Assembly (NCBI RefSeq): GCF_958298935.1
Contig: NC_084942.1
Location: 12,903,501 to 12,967,500 of the forward strand
Direction: 5' to 3'
DNA: 64,000 bases
Origin: Phragmites australis
Taxonomy: Eukaryota > Streptophyta > Magnoliopsida > Poales > Poaceae
The position numbers and the translations under genes are program-made. The notes beneath the pieces were generated by a model, which was not told the origin of the DNA, did no database searches, and saw only the letters and a program-made list of their open reading frames with translations. Below are positions 1-11,847 of this stretch, piece after piece (position 1 is the first letter of the stretch; each line of letters begins with the position of its first letter).

Positions 1-201
1 GGCTTCGGGGGATCGAGTCTTCGGGAGGCTGAGCCAGTTAAGCCAAGGGAAGGCTTCGTAGGTACGAAGAGGTACCGTGAAGGGACATGACGACCTTGGA
101 GATCGAGTCTTTAGCTGGGGATCCATAGATCAAGGCTCCGGGGGGACTTGGATGGTACTCTTCAACCATTATCCTCAGGCTGGCTTATTTTCCCCCCAAC
201 A
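1..201 (-). mobile_element. Truncated LTR end (gypsy-type), left arm of a head-to-head pair
   Basis: Read on the minus strand, an LTR starts at 201 with TGTTGGGGGG and runs out of the window at 1. It is preceded (202-214) by a purine-rich stretch, GAGAAGGGGCTAC on the minus strand, that looks like a polypurine tract, so this is the start of a 3' LTR. The same roughly 200 bp occur inverted at 259-445. Superfamily is inferred from PPT plus TG end; no coding part of this element is visible. Confidence 0.65.
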
Positions 202-258
202 GTAGCCCCTTCTCAGCAAGCATTAAAAAAATGTTAGGGCCCGAGAATGAGGGGGTAC
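202..258. repeat. Two facing polypurine tracts around a 28-nt spacer
   Basis: Positions 202-214 (minus strand) and 243-258 (plus strand) are purine-rich tracts, each directly adjoining the first base of an LTR-like sequence. Between them lie only 28 bases (215-242). The internal regions of both elements are therefore missing, which suggests a deletion or inversion joining two 3' ends. Confidence 0.6.
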
Positions 259-1220
259 TATTGGGGGGAAAATAAGCCAGCCTTAGGATAATGGTTGAAG
301 AGTACCATCCAAGTCCCCCTGGAGCCTTGATCAACGTATCCCTAGCTAAAAGCTCGACCTCCGAGGTCGTCAGGTTCCTTCACGGTACCTCTGCGTACCT
401 ACGAAGCCCTCCCTTGGCTTAACTGGCTCAACCTCCCGAAGCCTCAGTACAGCCTCAGCATTCTGAAGGCTGAACCTTCCGAAGGCTGAGCCTCCCAAAG
501 GCTCGGTCTCCTCGAAGCCCCAGTCTTCCGGAGCCCTGCTTCCCGAAGCATTCACCTCCCGGATCCATGCCTCCCGAGGCCCCCCGCCTCGGGATGATTG
601 GGCCACCTTCCTGAAGATAGCAGGGTGATTCAGCAGTCCCTAAGAGGATCTACCGAAAGGGGAGCGCCGGTCGTGCTTTGCCTGTCAAGAGGTGACCAGC
701 ATTAAAGGCCTAGGTTGATGGGCGCTACTCTGACACCTTGGCGTAATGGAGGCTATCCTGACACTCTGATCGGCTCGCTGCACTGGAGGGGGCAGGCACC
801 ATGATAGTTACCACGGTGGATATTTATGTCCCCAATAGGATAGAAAGTAGTTATTCGGGATAAGGCCCAGTAATTCGGTCAGGTCCTAGATATTGGTACA
901 TTATGATTACTTGTACACCAAACTACACATAACCCTATAAACAGGGGGCGATGGTCGCCTCGGAAAAGGGCGGGAGGGGAAAAGACGGACACAGAACAAA
1001 CATTATAGAAAACCAGTGATTCTCCCCCTAGATCAATCCATTTTCCCACCATCAAAATACTCGTGGTGTTCCTTCCTCTCAAACTTCGTCTCCAAACTTG
1101 AGTCTCCTCTTTAGAAGAAACTCTCGCCGTATTTGCTGGAGCAAGATGAACTCTTGCACCAATAGGTGGTGTGACTCTCAAGCAACTTCTTCTTCTTTTC
1201 ATCCATTGCTTGGTTGATTT
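259..1220 (+). mobile_element. LTR (gypsy-type), right arm of the head-to-head pair
   Basis: The sequence begins TATTGGGGGG (TG changed to TA) and matches the reverse complement of 1-201 closely up to about 445. The part at 420-580 is rich in degenerate copies of a CCGAAGGCT-type word. CTATAAA at 934-940 is a plausible TATA box. The 3' boundary is not visible by a clean CA end; it is placed before 1222, where sequence homologous to the CRM-clade element at 16850 begins. Open frames here are not credible genes. Confidence 0.5.
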
Positions 1221-2732
1221 TCTTATCCTGCAAAAGGTTTGCAATAGTAGGAGGCAAAGAGCTAGATATATCTTCAGTTTAAACTAAGGAATTTTTGCAT
1301 TTCAAAGATAGCTTGGACGCTCGTTATCATAAATTTCAGAAAGGTCAGATTTATAGCAAGCATTAAAAAAACCTTGCTGATTCTCAGATGGGCAAACTGA
1401 AATAAATAATGACTTGATGGTCATATAACCCTCTTCCCCTTGAAGCAAAGCCGTCCTCAGTTTTGAACAAATATCAAGCACTTCTTTCCTCCTATTCACA
1501 ACAATGGTTTTGCTGTTCTTGTTCTCCTAACAATATTCATCTATGTATCTATTGTTGTGGTTTAAGTGCTGCTATTTCTTATGCAAGTCATGTTTAAAAG
1601 ATGGTGGAACAAATTTCTTACGCATAGCAACCTTTAAGGCATCTCATTTAGTAGGTGCTAATCCATCGATACATACTCTATTCCACCAGATAATTGCAAA
1701 ATCTTTAAATTCACTAGTGGCTTGCCTAACTCTACGCACTTCAGGAACTAAATGAGCATTAAACTTCTGTTCGATCATCATCTCCCAATCTAAATATTTG
1801 TTAGCATCATAGGCACCCACAAAAGATGGTATGGTAAACTTAACCTTAGCAAAGAGATCATCATTAATATGTAGGTTATGTTACTAAAAATTATTACCTC
1901 TCTTACCTTGAGAGTTGAAGTTTAATCAGTCTCGTGGTTCATATCAAAGGTGTCTTGTTCTTGCCTCAAAATTTCATCATTGGCGATGGACTCTTCATGT
2001 TCATGGGTTGTACCATGAGGGTCCATATGGCCGTTGTTCGGGGGTTGAGTGACCAACCAATCAAAGCTCGTATTGAGCTTTGCAATGCTATCTTTGAGTT
2101 GTTACAATACGTTATTTGTTTGTGCAAGCTTCTTATCAATATCGTCATTAATATCTTGTTGATGATCCCAACAATATTGTGAGTTGTTCCCTCAAAACAC
2201 GCTCTTTCGCATTCGATGCTTCACCTGCCAACAAGAGACAACAATATTATCCCTATCGACTACTAGGTGGTGGAGATTGAAGTGGAATTACACACTCTCA
2301 AGCATCTTACCATGCTCTTGCAAGTGTTCTTACCAATCACAATAGGTGGCACAACTGATGGCAGGTTCGTGATACCTTATTGGGTGCGAGTGAGGCGGTT
2401 GCAAAGGGAGAACTGTTCTGATCGAGAGAAGGTGGAGCTTGGATAGGTAATATTTAGTAGCAAGGAGTAGCAATAATTGAAATCAGATTAGCAAAGCAGA
2501 ATAAAAGTCCATGGTCCTCGTCACAGTTCCTAGCCCGAACACGTTCCTAGAACTAGCTGAACCAAGTCGAATAAAATAGGGTAGAAACAAGCACAATGGA
2601 ACATAATTCACAATGCCAATTGAATTCTCTTCCTTTCTTCCTTCTTCTTTTTTTACTCTTTTTTTACACTATTTGCTTTCTCTTTTTTATTTTGGCACCC
2701 TTTGCTTCTTACTTTCTTCTCTTTTTTTTTTG

Positions 2733-2945
2733 CGAACGTGACACAAACTCAAAACTCATCTACTACCTTTTCTAGGAATAGTGAGGTACATGGGTCACAA
2801 ACTTTTTCTAGAGAGCAGGGGTATAAAGGTAATAAAAGGAGGAATGATGAGGTGTATGTGTCACAAGCATTTTTTTGCGAATGTGACACAAACTCAAAAC
2901 TCCTCTACTACCTTTTCTAGGACCAGTTAGGTATATGGGTCACAA
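2733..2945. repeat. Direct duplication of about 70 bp with about 145-bp spacing
   Basis: The block at about 2735-2805 (GTGACACAAACTCAAAACTC... to ...GGGTCACAAA) is repeated at about 2880-2945 with few changes. A T-rich stretch precedes each copy and a CT microsatellite (2949-2964) follows. It lies inside the leader of the relic element. Confidence 0.6.
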
Positions 2946-3094
2946 AATCTCTCTCTCTCTCTCTGAACTTTAGCTTGCTTTGTTTTGGCTAAGGAGTTGC
3001 TACTCGAACTTTGTCGAACAATGCTCGATATGAAGGGTGCGTGGGGGTCTTCAAGAGCAGGCAGAAATAGATAGACTTCGATTAGGTTGTGGAG

Positions 3095-3315
3095 GTAAAA
3101 TCGAGTGGATAGTCGAATCTAACTAGGTGGTCATTCCGAAAGGATGGTCGAATCCGACTAGGATGTAGTCGAAACAATTAGTGATCGAACCTGGATAGAT
3201 GGTAAAAATGACTAGTGGTCGAACCCAAGTAGATGGTCAACTTAGCTAGTGGTCGAACTTGAGTAGATGGTTGAAACTACTAGTGGTCGAACACGAGTTG
3301 ATGGTCGACTCGACT
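3095..3315. repeat. Minisatellite, unit about 34 bp
   Basis: A word close to CTAGTGGTCGAAC recurs at about 3178, 3212, 3246 and 3280, i.e. every 34 bases, with intervening GTAGATGGTCGA. More degenerate units extend upstream to about 3095. Non-coding; it sits in the relic leader. Confidence 0.65.
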
Positions 3316-3544
3316 AGAGACACAATCTTGGCTATAGCAAACAAGGGCAGCCAGAATACTCGACGATTAAATCAGCAAAGACTTGACATAAAAACTAGAA
3401 CACGATGACTCGACCAGCAACAAAGATACCGATGATGAACTCAAACTCAATAACGTGAAAACTGAAAACAAAATTGTGAAGGGCACAAAGTGGTTTGAAT
3501 AGTGGAAAAACTAAGGTCTAATTCAAAAGTATACCTGTACAGAT

Positions 3545-4130
3545 CATCCTCTTGCACACCTGTACGGATCATTGAAAGTTCCATCTCCTTGTTATAAGCA
3601 TTCACACTAAGATCACCTTGCTCAAGGCGCTGCAAATGAGTATACAAGGTTCTAGTAAAATGTTTAGGCACAAAGAGATGATGCATAATATCCTTCATAT
3701 AGTTCCAAGTGTGTGGACGACCTCTGGTATGACACAAAGAATTCCACCAAGTCAAACCATACCCGGTGAACTCAATAGACACAGCACATACCTTCTTCTT
3801 CTCTCAATAATTATGGCTATCAAAAATTTGATCACAGCGCATCTTCCACTCTAAATAGTCCTCTGGCTCACCCGATCCTGAAAAAGAAGGCATATAAATT
3901 TTGAACTTACCAAGCCTTTCATCTAGCGAAACACAAATAGCATGGCCAACTGTATTGCTATCACGGTTAATACAACAAATATTAGTTGCAAGTCTTTCCA
4001 TATGAGCATCATGTCAATGAAGAGGATGGCATGGTCGGCGATGATAATCAGTACCATTAGATTGTAGCCCTGGACTCTCATCACCTCCATTATATGCATG
4101 GCGGTTAGGAGAACAACGATACCGTTCAAC
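3545..4130 (-). pseudogene. gypsy gag fragment (broken)
   Basis: On the minus strand two frames together encode a retrotransposon Gag core: FSGSGEPEDYLEWKMRCDQIF at the N-terminal side (about 3830-3900) followed, after a frame break, by GLTWWNSL ... TWNYMKDIMHHLFVPKHF ... LEQGDLSVNAYNKE (3545-3780). This matches the Retrotrans_gag family (PF03732 type). The upstream part to 4130 is rich in Arg, Ser and His. The element ends abruptly at about 4132, where homologous protease sequence continues on the opposite strand. Confidence 0.7.
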
Positions 4131-4132
4131 AT

Positions 4133-4431
4133 GTGCGTCAATCGGAGTGCAAAGTACAAGAAAAGGTGTGCAAATTAATTATTGATGGTGGAAGCTTTAC
4201 TAATGCTGTTAGTTCAGATTTGGTCCATGCATTATTCTTGTCTACACGGAGGCTACCTATGCTGCATTATATGCAATGGATGAATCAAAGTGGCACGCGG
4301 AAAACTACTCACAAGGTGCGGGTTGCATTGTCCATTGGTGATTATTATGATAAGGTGGACTGTGATGTGGTGCCGATGAATGTTTGTCACTTGTTATTGG
4401 AGAGGTTGTGGCAGTATGATCTCAATGCTAC
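4133..4431 (+). pseudogene. gypsy aspartic protease fragment
   Basis: A plus-strand frame of about 100 residues resembles the protease of the CRM-clade element at 17300-17500. The active-site strand reads LIIDGGSFTNAVS (DGGS in place of the usual DTG/DSG), followed by SIGDYYDKVDCDVVPM and LLLERLWQYD. It stops where the LTR of the Tekay-like element begins at 4432, so that element inserted into it. Its orientation is opposite to the adjoining gag fragment. Confidence 0.7.
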
Positions 4432-7400
4432 TGTAACACCCTAATTTTCAATTTTTGGAAATAGAAAATAATTATTGTTGTTAGAATTAGAGGTGTTAAG
4501 TTTAGTGTTAGAAAACCCTAAGAGAAAACTTTAATTTCTAAATAAAATAATCAATCTAGGTTATATTGTTGTGTTGCATTCATGCTGAGAATAGATGCAT
4601 TAGGGTCTTTATTGTGTGGCAAATGAATTTTTGAAAAAAACCTTGAGGTGCACTGTTTGATTTTTGGAAAAATTTGAAAAGGATTTGCAAAAGAAAGATC
4701 AATTCCCTTCTCATTGGGTCTAATCTTTTCCTCTCTTTTATTTTTCTCCTTATTCTTCTCGCCCATTATCCTTTTTCCGCCTGGGCCAGCCCATTCCCCC
4801 CTCCTTCTCCTCCTCCCCGCCTGGGCCGCCACTCGGCCACCCAATCCTGCACCTGCCTCTGGCCTAGGCCAGCTGAAGGCCAGGCCTGGCAATCCCGCGC
4901 CTGCCAAATCCCGCCTCCTCTCTAGCGCCGCTGACCGGTGGGCCCCGTGTCGTCTCTCACCTTTGGCCGAGTCCGAGCTGGCCTTGTCCTCCGCTACTGC
5001 TTGCCTTGAGCCGTATCCCAACTGAACCCCAACCGACCCGATTTCATCACGGTTGTTGCACCCCTATATAAGTCCGCCCTTTTTCCCCCTGTTTTTCCCC
5101 GAAAGCTGAGTGCCCGATCCCATCTAGCTCTAGCCGCCACCACCATTGTGGACATAGCACCGAGCTCCACCATCCGCCGTGCTCGTAGCCTCTCCGCCCT
5201 ATCTGAGCACATCTTCGGGACTGCATCCTCGCGAGGAGCCGATTCCACCGCTCCCCTGCACGTATCAATCATCGGAGCTCCTTCCCTAATGCGTCGCCTA
5301 TGCTACCACCTCCTCCTCCGCCGCCGACTACCTTCCAGAACCGCGTCGTCCAAGGTAAGCCATAAAATGGGTTTTCGTCCACTCCTCTCTCTCCTCCGCC
5401 ACTCGCCATTGTCCCTTGTGCCCGGTGACGAGGTTTTCTCCCTCGTCGGCGAGTTTGCCAACGTCATTCCTTGCCCAGCAACTGACCGCCTAATTCCCAT
5501 ATGCGTTCTAAGTTGTCAGATCCAAAAAGAATGGTCATGATTAGATTGGCGAATAACCCTTCGCTAACCAACCACATGTCGCCACATGTCACTTTCTTTA
5601 TCCAGTCAGCCGCTATTGCCACCACATCGCCCACGTCAGCTGACCACCTCAGCCTCAGAGCCCATGTATCAATGGCACATCACCAGGCTTTACCTAGTGA
5701 ACCTTAGTTTTATTTTAATTCAAGAAAAAGTTCAATTTTTTTCAATAAAGCCCCTGGACTTTTCTAAATTTCCGAAAAAAGCCCCTATCTTTTTACATCT
5801 TAGTCCCTAAAATTTCTCATATTTGCAATTAGGTCCCTATATTTTACCACAAGGCCCCTGACCTCTATGTTTTATTCAAAACAAGTCCTTTTCTTTTTCA
5901 GATTTAATCCAAAACTTGTTTTTAGCGTAACTTTCTCGTTTTAGGCGATGTTTGCGCTCTCGCATTCGTAGTAGCGTGTACTATCTTTTAGTACCCTTTT
6001 CATATATGTTAGCTATTGTTTAGTGTACTGTTCTTAGCTAATTTTTTGTGTGCTTTTCTAATGTGTTCTGAGAACAGACAAAGAGCAGTTCGAGAATCTC
6101 CAGGACAAAGCCTTTGAAGAGTCTGAGCAGCAAGTTGGAAGAGGCAAGTGTCCTCGAATATTTTGATCCAAGTTTTCAAATGCGTTATTTATTTCAAATA
6201 TGAATGCTGTTAATTTTGAATCCCATTTACTTATAGTATCATGTTCCATATATTCCTTGTTGCCTAGCTGTCAGTAGTGGTTTATGGATAGTTTATGCTT
6301 AGCTTTGCACAAGGTTATGGATGGGTTATCAGTTAAATATGATTAATGAACTATGCAACTATGAGTTGGGAATTATGGTAACTTGTGTGGCAACATGGAA
6401 CTTAGGGATGTCGAGCAGAAGATTGGTTGATGATGGTGCGTAACACAAGTGTGTGAAACACTTTGGTGGGTGGTAGTGTTTTCTCGGTCTCCTAAGGACC
6501 AGTTCGTGGAGTGACAACCCAAGAATTATCATCCATCCACAAGGCTTATATGGGTATGGCCTGGCTTAGTAATTAGTGGATCCTCATCATAGAATGAGCC
6601 ACTGTTGGTGTCGTGGAAGGGAAGAGTGATTCTTTCCGGAGCTACAAGGCACATGAGGGGGCTTCTGGGTGGTGTGACTCCACTTTGATGGTAGCGAAAC
6701 CTTAGTGGGCTTATTCTTGTTACGAGGATGCTTTGTAACAGCCTTGTAGTGATCTCCGAGAAACACACCACTGGCGTGTGTTAAGTGTTTGCGCAACATG
6801 GCAACAAGGAAATCTTGACTCGTGGGGAAAGCTAGACAACCTCTGCAGAGTGTACAATATGATATATCAGTCGTGCTCACGATCATGAGAGACTTGGATC
6901 CTCGGCTAATTAGTTGGTTTGGTTTAGTTCTTTTGGTTGGTTACCTGTGATGAGTAAATGTCAGTTGATGGTTCTTGGTTACCAGTGATGGGTATTAAGT
7001 TGGTTGGTTTGGGAACCTGATGTGGAATTCAAGTAGTTAGGAAACATGTGGAGATATTTCTAGGAGTTGGGAGTTTAGTGATGGTTCACATAGATAAATA
7101 GGTTGCTTTTATAACACTTTTATGATTAATCAAGCTTGCGTGTCATATATTTCCCACACTTGCGAAGTACAATATGTACTCACACTTGCTATTTCCATCC
7201 AAATGTGCATCAAATCGCTGCTCAGACAATGGAGACATTGAAGGAGAACCAGGCTTCTACATCGATGAAGATAAAGATTGCTAGGCTGGTGGATCCTCTG
7301 GTTAATTGCCTGTGGACGATGGGAGCTTCGTTGTGTTTAGTTTGTGTGCTTTAGTTAAATACTTTGAGGTCTATCTATTTCATTTAAGTTAAATTTTTTA

Positions 7401-7548
7401 ATAATGACATTGTGTGTGATTCATTGATACGTTGTAATAATGGCATTGTGTGTGATACACTGATGAAGTTGCTACATGTATGAAACTTGATACTTGCATA
7501 CATGTGGTTTGCATCTGATTTTGTCTCCTTATAAAACCGGGTGTGACA
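4432..7548 (+). repeat. 5' LTR of the Tekay-like element (3117 bp)
   Basis: The LTR starts TGTAACACCC and ends GGGTGTGACA, an imperfect terminal inverted repeat typical of this group. A TATA box (TATATAAG) lies at 5065-5072 and marks the likely U3/R region. GC-rich sequence at 4780-5500 contains several overlapping open frames on both strands; none resembles a known protein and they are read as chance frames. Confidence 0.85.
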
Positions 7549-7552
7549 GAGG

Positions 7553-7565
7553 TGGTATGAGAGCC
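7553..7565 (+). other. Primer binding site, tRNA-Met type
   Basis: TGGTATGAGAGCC, four bases after the 5' LTR, matches the usual initiator-tRNA-Met PBS (TGGTATCAGAGC) with one mismatch. Confidence 0.75.
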
Positions 7566-8744
7566 GTGTTGACTGTAGGATGCGAGCCTAGTTAGAATGG
7601 TCGAGTCTTAATCAGTATTTTGTTAAGAAAACTATTTTTAGAAAACTCTGCCTTGGCTTTTTTACGTTTTCTTGGCTTATTCTATTTAAACTCTATTACT
7701 GACTCTCCCTCTCCTTTTAAATATGTTGTAGATGGATTAGACCTGTCAGACTGCACGCAAGAGCACTAGTGGTCATCTCCCTACTCGACTGTTGACCTTG
7801 ACCTGTGCTATAGCTTTTGCAAGACCACAGTTGCCCCGTGTTCAGCATTGGAGCCGTGTCTACCACTCCAATGGATGCCATGCAGGATGGTTCCCCACCA
7901 AGCTTTGGGAGATACTTCACAATCTGGGATCCGAGAAGGCACCTGAGTATGCAAGAGTAAAGACTGAGTACGCTGATGCTCCTCCTGAGTGGAAAGTCAA
8001 AGTGGTGATCTATGGTTCGCTACCAGAGTGTGGAGCCTACGAAGTGACGAGCATCCACTATGCCATCTCAGCAAGAGCTACCTTCGAGACTAGAATTTGT
8101 GACACCGCACGCCAAGCCCTTCTGGTCCTCTACCACCACCACAACGACGACTTGATCTTCACTCACTTCAACCATTATCCTTAGCGTATCAGTGGTTACA
8201 CTGACATCACTGCTACACCCGTCATCACAGAAGGCACTACCAAGCTTGGAGAGCATACCGCCCTAGCTTTGGAGCTGACTCATGGGTTGGATCGTACCAC
8301 TGAGGAGTTGTAGTATGTCAGAGGCAGGTGCAGAGTCAGCTACGCAACAAGAAGCGACATCACCCGAATTGTTGGGAATCTTCTTCTTCTGACTCCAAGT
8401 CTGAGGAAGAGACTCCACATTCCCTGAACCATCTTCAGGCCAGTCGTCATCCAGCACCAGCACCCTGAGGTTTTGGCAGAGTTATGAGTTTAGAAGGTTA
8501 CCCCTTTAGATGTTTTGAACATTAGAAAAGTGTGTTAGTTATAGTGAGTTGAGTTGGTGGTGTGCTATATAATTATTTGGATCTTTGTTCGAGTGAGTGA
8601 TGTATTAGGAAGAGTTTCTTCACAAATGCATCCTTATAATGATATATTAATTAGTTTGGGACTATCTCTATCTTTTTCTGTTCGTTCTTGCTTCTGTTGT
8701 TCTATCTTTTTCCTTGTTTCCGCATCTTCCTGCACCTATGTCAA

Positions 8745-9890
8745 ATGGTGAACCTAAGGAATCGCGCCAATGCTAATGGCAATGCTTGTGATGGACAAGG
8801 CAATGACAACCCCCCTCCATCGCCGCAGCCTTCCCTCGAGCAATTTCTGGCAGTGCAAACTCAGATTCTTCAAGGAGTGGTCCACGCAATGGCCCAAATG
8901 CAGCAGAATCACCTCGCTGTCGCTCCTACACCACCACAGCAACCCCGTGACAAGCTCGAAGAGTTCCAGAGGACTAAGCCGCGTACCTTCTCCTATGCTA
9001 TTGAACCTATGGATGATGATGATTGGCTCAAGGTCATCGAGATGAAACTTTCAGTCGCTCAGTGCAACACCAGGGAGAAGGCTTTGTTCACTTCACACTA
9101 GCTGATGGGACCTGGCGTAGACTGGTGGGATGCCTGTGTCGCTGCTCATTAAGAACCTAATAGCATCAACTGGTAGGAGTTCAAGATTGCTTTCCATGCT
9201 CATCATGTTCCCCAAGGAGCAATCAAAATCAAAAGAAAGGAATTCCTATCACTCAAGCAACGAGGAATGACTATGAGTGAGAATGTCACTAAATTCACTC
9301 AGTTGTCCTGGTATACACCAGAAGACGTGGATACTGATAACAAAAAGCAAGACTATTTCTTAGAAGGTCTAAGTGAAGGACTGCAGTATTCTCTGGCTTC
9401 TCATGATTTCAAGAATTTTCGTGCCCTTGTAGATTGCGCTATCATCTTGGAGCACAAGAGAAACATGATTGAGCGCAAGCGTAAGATGGATCGCCCAGGT
9501 CAGTCAAATAGAAACACCCGGCCCCATTATGACTCATCTTAGTCTGGATCTATGAATCATTCTAGTCAGCAATACAACCAGCCCAGAACATAGTCTATAA
9601 ATCAAAACTCATCCAGGAATGCAGGACAGTAACCGCGCTCAAATTTTCAAGCACCCCACACTTCAAATAAGAGACCTCAAAGGAACAACAATGCCGATAA
9701 CAACACTCAAGTTTCAACCAAAGGCAATCCTTGTTTATATTGTGGAGTAGAAGGACACTTTGCCTACCAGTGTCCTCAGAAGTGTCAAAGTCAAAACAAC
9801 CGCCCAAGGTTCAAACCAGTAGCAAAATCACAATGGGGATCAACCCTAGAATCAAGCGAAGCAGAATGTTGCTAGAGGCCGTGTGAACAG
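8745..9890 (+). pseudogene. Tekay-like gag with zinc knuckle (broken)
   Basis: The likely start is the ATG at 8745 (MVNLRNRANANG). A Gln/Pro-rich N-terminus leads into the Gag core; a stop at about 9100 interrupts it and the frame resumes at about 9267 (VTKFTQLSWYTPEDVDTDNKK). A CCHC zinc knuckle CLYCGVEGHFAYQC lies at 9732-9773, the nucleic-acid-binding motif of the nucleocapsid part. Several stops make this non-functional. Confidence 0.75.
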
Positions 9891-10544
9891 GTGGCAGTTG
9901 ATGAAGCTCAAGATGCAACTGATGTTGTGATCGGTATGTTTCTCATCAACTCCAACCCAGCTATAGTATTATTTGATTCTGGAGCATCACATTCATTTAT
10001 ATCAACCAACTATGTGGCAAGATACACTCTACCTATATCTCTTATGAAGCATAGAATGGTTGTTAGCTCCCCAGGTGGAGAAATGAAAACAAGGCATGTA
10101 TGCCCTAACCTTAGTATTAAAATAAGGGGGGTAGAATTTTCGGCAAACCTTATCATTTTGGAATTAGAAGGAATAGGTGTCATTCTAGGAATGGATTGGT
10201 TTGGCAAATTCAATGGAATCATTGATTGTGGAAGAAAAGTTGTTCGCCTGACTTCTAAAGAAGGAAATGAAGTGGAATATGTTGCAAAAGTACCACCAGC
10301 AATCAGAGGAACAATCAATCAAGCTGATGGAACCCCAATCGATAGCATTCCAGTTATTTGCAAATATCCGGATGTTTTTCCAGAAGATTTGCCAGGTATG
10401 CCACCTGACCATGACATCGAGTTTGTTATAGAACTAGTACCTGGTACAGCTCCTATATCTAAATGTTTGTATAGAATGGCTACTAATCAGCTAGCGGAAC
10501 TTAAGGAACAATTGCAAGAGTTGTTAGACAAAAGTTATATCTGA
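9891..10544 (+). pseudogene. Tekay-like aspartic protease and pol linker
   Basis: An open stretch of 217 residues holds the retropepsin-like domain: the active site AIVLFDSGASHSFIS has an intact DSGA motif at about 9970-9990, and GVILGMDW is the second conserved strand. The C-terminal part (VICKYPDVFPEDLPGMPPDHDIEF) is the conserved linker before the reverse transcriptase. A stop at 10542 separates it from the RT. Confidence 0.8.
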
Positions 10545-11100
10545 CCTAGTTCGTCACCATGGGGTGCACCAGTAATATTCGTACCCAAGAAGGATGGTAC
10601 CCAAAGTATGTGTATAGATTATCGAGCCTTGAATGAGGTGACTATCAAGAATAAATACCCTCTTCCCAGGATCGATGACTTGTTTGATCAGCTTAGAGGT
10701 GCATGTGTATTCTCCAAGATCGATCTTCGCTCCAGTTATCATCAGTTGAAGATTCGAGCATCCAACATTCCTAAGACCGCTTTTATCACCTGTTATGGAT
10801 TATATGAGTATACGGTCATATCTTTCGGATTTACCAATGCCCCTGCCAACTTCATGTATTTGATGAACAAGGTATTCATGGAGTATTTCGATAAGTTTGT
10901 GGAGTCTTTATAGACAACATCCTAGTTTTTTCAAGGATGAAGAGGAACACATAGGACATCTGAGATTGGTACTACAGAGACTGAGGAATAATCAGTTGTA
11001 TGCTAAGCTGAACAAATGTGAGTTTTGGCTAGACCAAGTTTCTTTCCTCGGTCATGTCATCTCCGCCAGAGGAATAGTAGTTGACCAAATAAGGTAGAAG
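10545..11100 (+). pseudogene. Tekay-like reverse transcriptase with mutated catalytic motif
   Basis: Conserved RT blocks are present in order: [45 protein letters not shown]. The catalytic box at 10907-10918 reads FIDN where gypsy RTs have [YF]xDD, so the second metal-binding aspartate is lost, and a frameshift sits just upstream at about 10900. After it the thumb region ([23 protein letters not shown]) continues to about 11095. Enzymatically dead on both counts. Confidence 0.85.
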
Positions 11101-11335
11101 ACGTTTTGAATTGGAAGTCTCCCCATAATGTCTCTGAGATCCGTTGTTTCCTTGGGTTAGCTGGTTACTACCATCATTTCATAGAAGGTTTCTCCAAGAT
11201 TGCAAAGCCTTTCACCGAGTTACTTGAGAAGGGTAAAATGTTTAAATGGACCCTACTTGTGAGGCAAGTTTTGAAGAGTTGAAGAAAAGATTAACATCTA
11301 CGCCAATACTAGTCATGCAAGATACATAGAAGCCA

Positions 11336-11761
11336 TTGTCCATATATTGTGACGCCTCTTGTCAAGGATTAGAATGTGTTCTTATGCAAGAAGGCCATGT
11401 TGTAGCCTATGCATTAATGCAATTGAGAAAGAATGAGGAACACTACCTGATACATGATTTCGAGTTAGCCGCCGCAGTTCATGCACTCAAGATTTGGAGG
11501 CACTACTTGATTGGAAAGAGATGTGAGTTCTATTCGGATCATAAGAGTTTGAAGTATATCTTCACTCAGCCAGATCTCAACCTCAGGCAGCGTAGATGGT
11601 TAGAGCTTATAAAGGATTATGACTTGGGAATTAATTACCATCCCAGAAAGGTGAATGTAGTTGCCAATGCTTTGAGCAGAAAGGCTCATCTCAGTCGAAT
11701 GACCGTGCAAGATAGACGATCGAGTTATGCAAAGAGTTTGAAAAGCTCAATCTCGGATTAG
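11336..11761 (+). pseudogene. Tekay-like RNase H domain
   Basis: A 141-residue open stretch matches the gypsy RNase [54 protein letters not shown] and [12 protein letters not shown], with the Asp-Glu-Asp catalytic residues recognisable. The region between RT and RNase H (11100-11335) is out of frame. Confidence 0.8.
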
Positions 11762-11847
11762 TAAACAACGCAGAAACTGTGGTAATGGAAGTTGATTCTA
11801 CTTTGGAATAAGAAATTCGTAAAGGACAACTCGAGGATTAGAAGATT

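Larger units (their letters stand above)
1222..3530 (-). mobile_element. Decayed CRM-like gypsy relic (pol linker, gag, 5' UTR)
   Basis: Read on the minus strand this is a diverged, internally deleted relative of the element at 13335-21053. 1222-1500 resembles 16850-17120 (protease/RT linker), 1540-1900 resembles 18260-18540 (gag), 2215-2510 resembles 18885-19170 (gag start and leader), and 3340-3500 resembles 19890-20040 (leader). Sequence between the linker and gag blocks is missing, and no long frame survives. LTRs were not found. It is probably an old relic of the same clade rather than a copy of the same family. Confidence 0.65.

Noticed and set aside
4551..5540. Several overlapping GC-rich open frames on both strands
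   Set aside because: They lie in the 5' LTR of the Tekay-like element, have biased composition and no recognisable domain; chance frames around the LTR promoter.
7553..7565. tRNA-like sequences at PBS sites (also 20132, 23977, 33525, 54720, 61271)
   Set aside because: These are short primer binding sites matching tRNA 3' ends, not tRNA genes.
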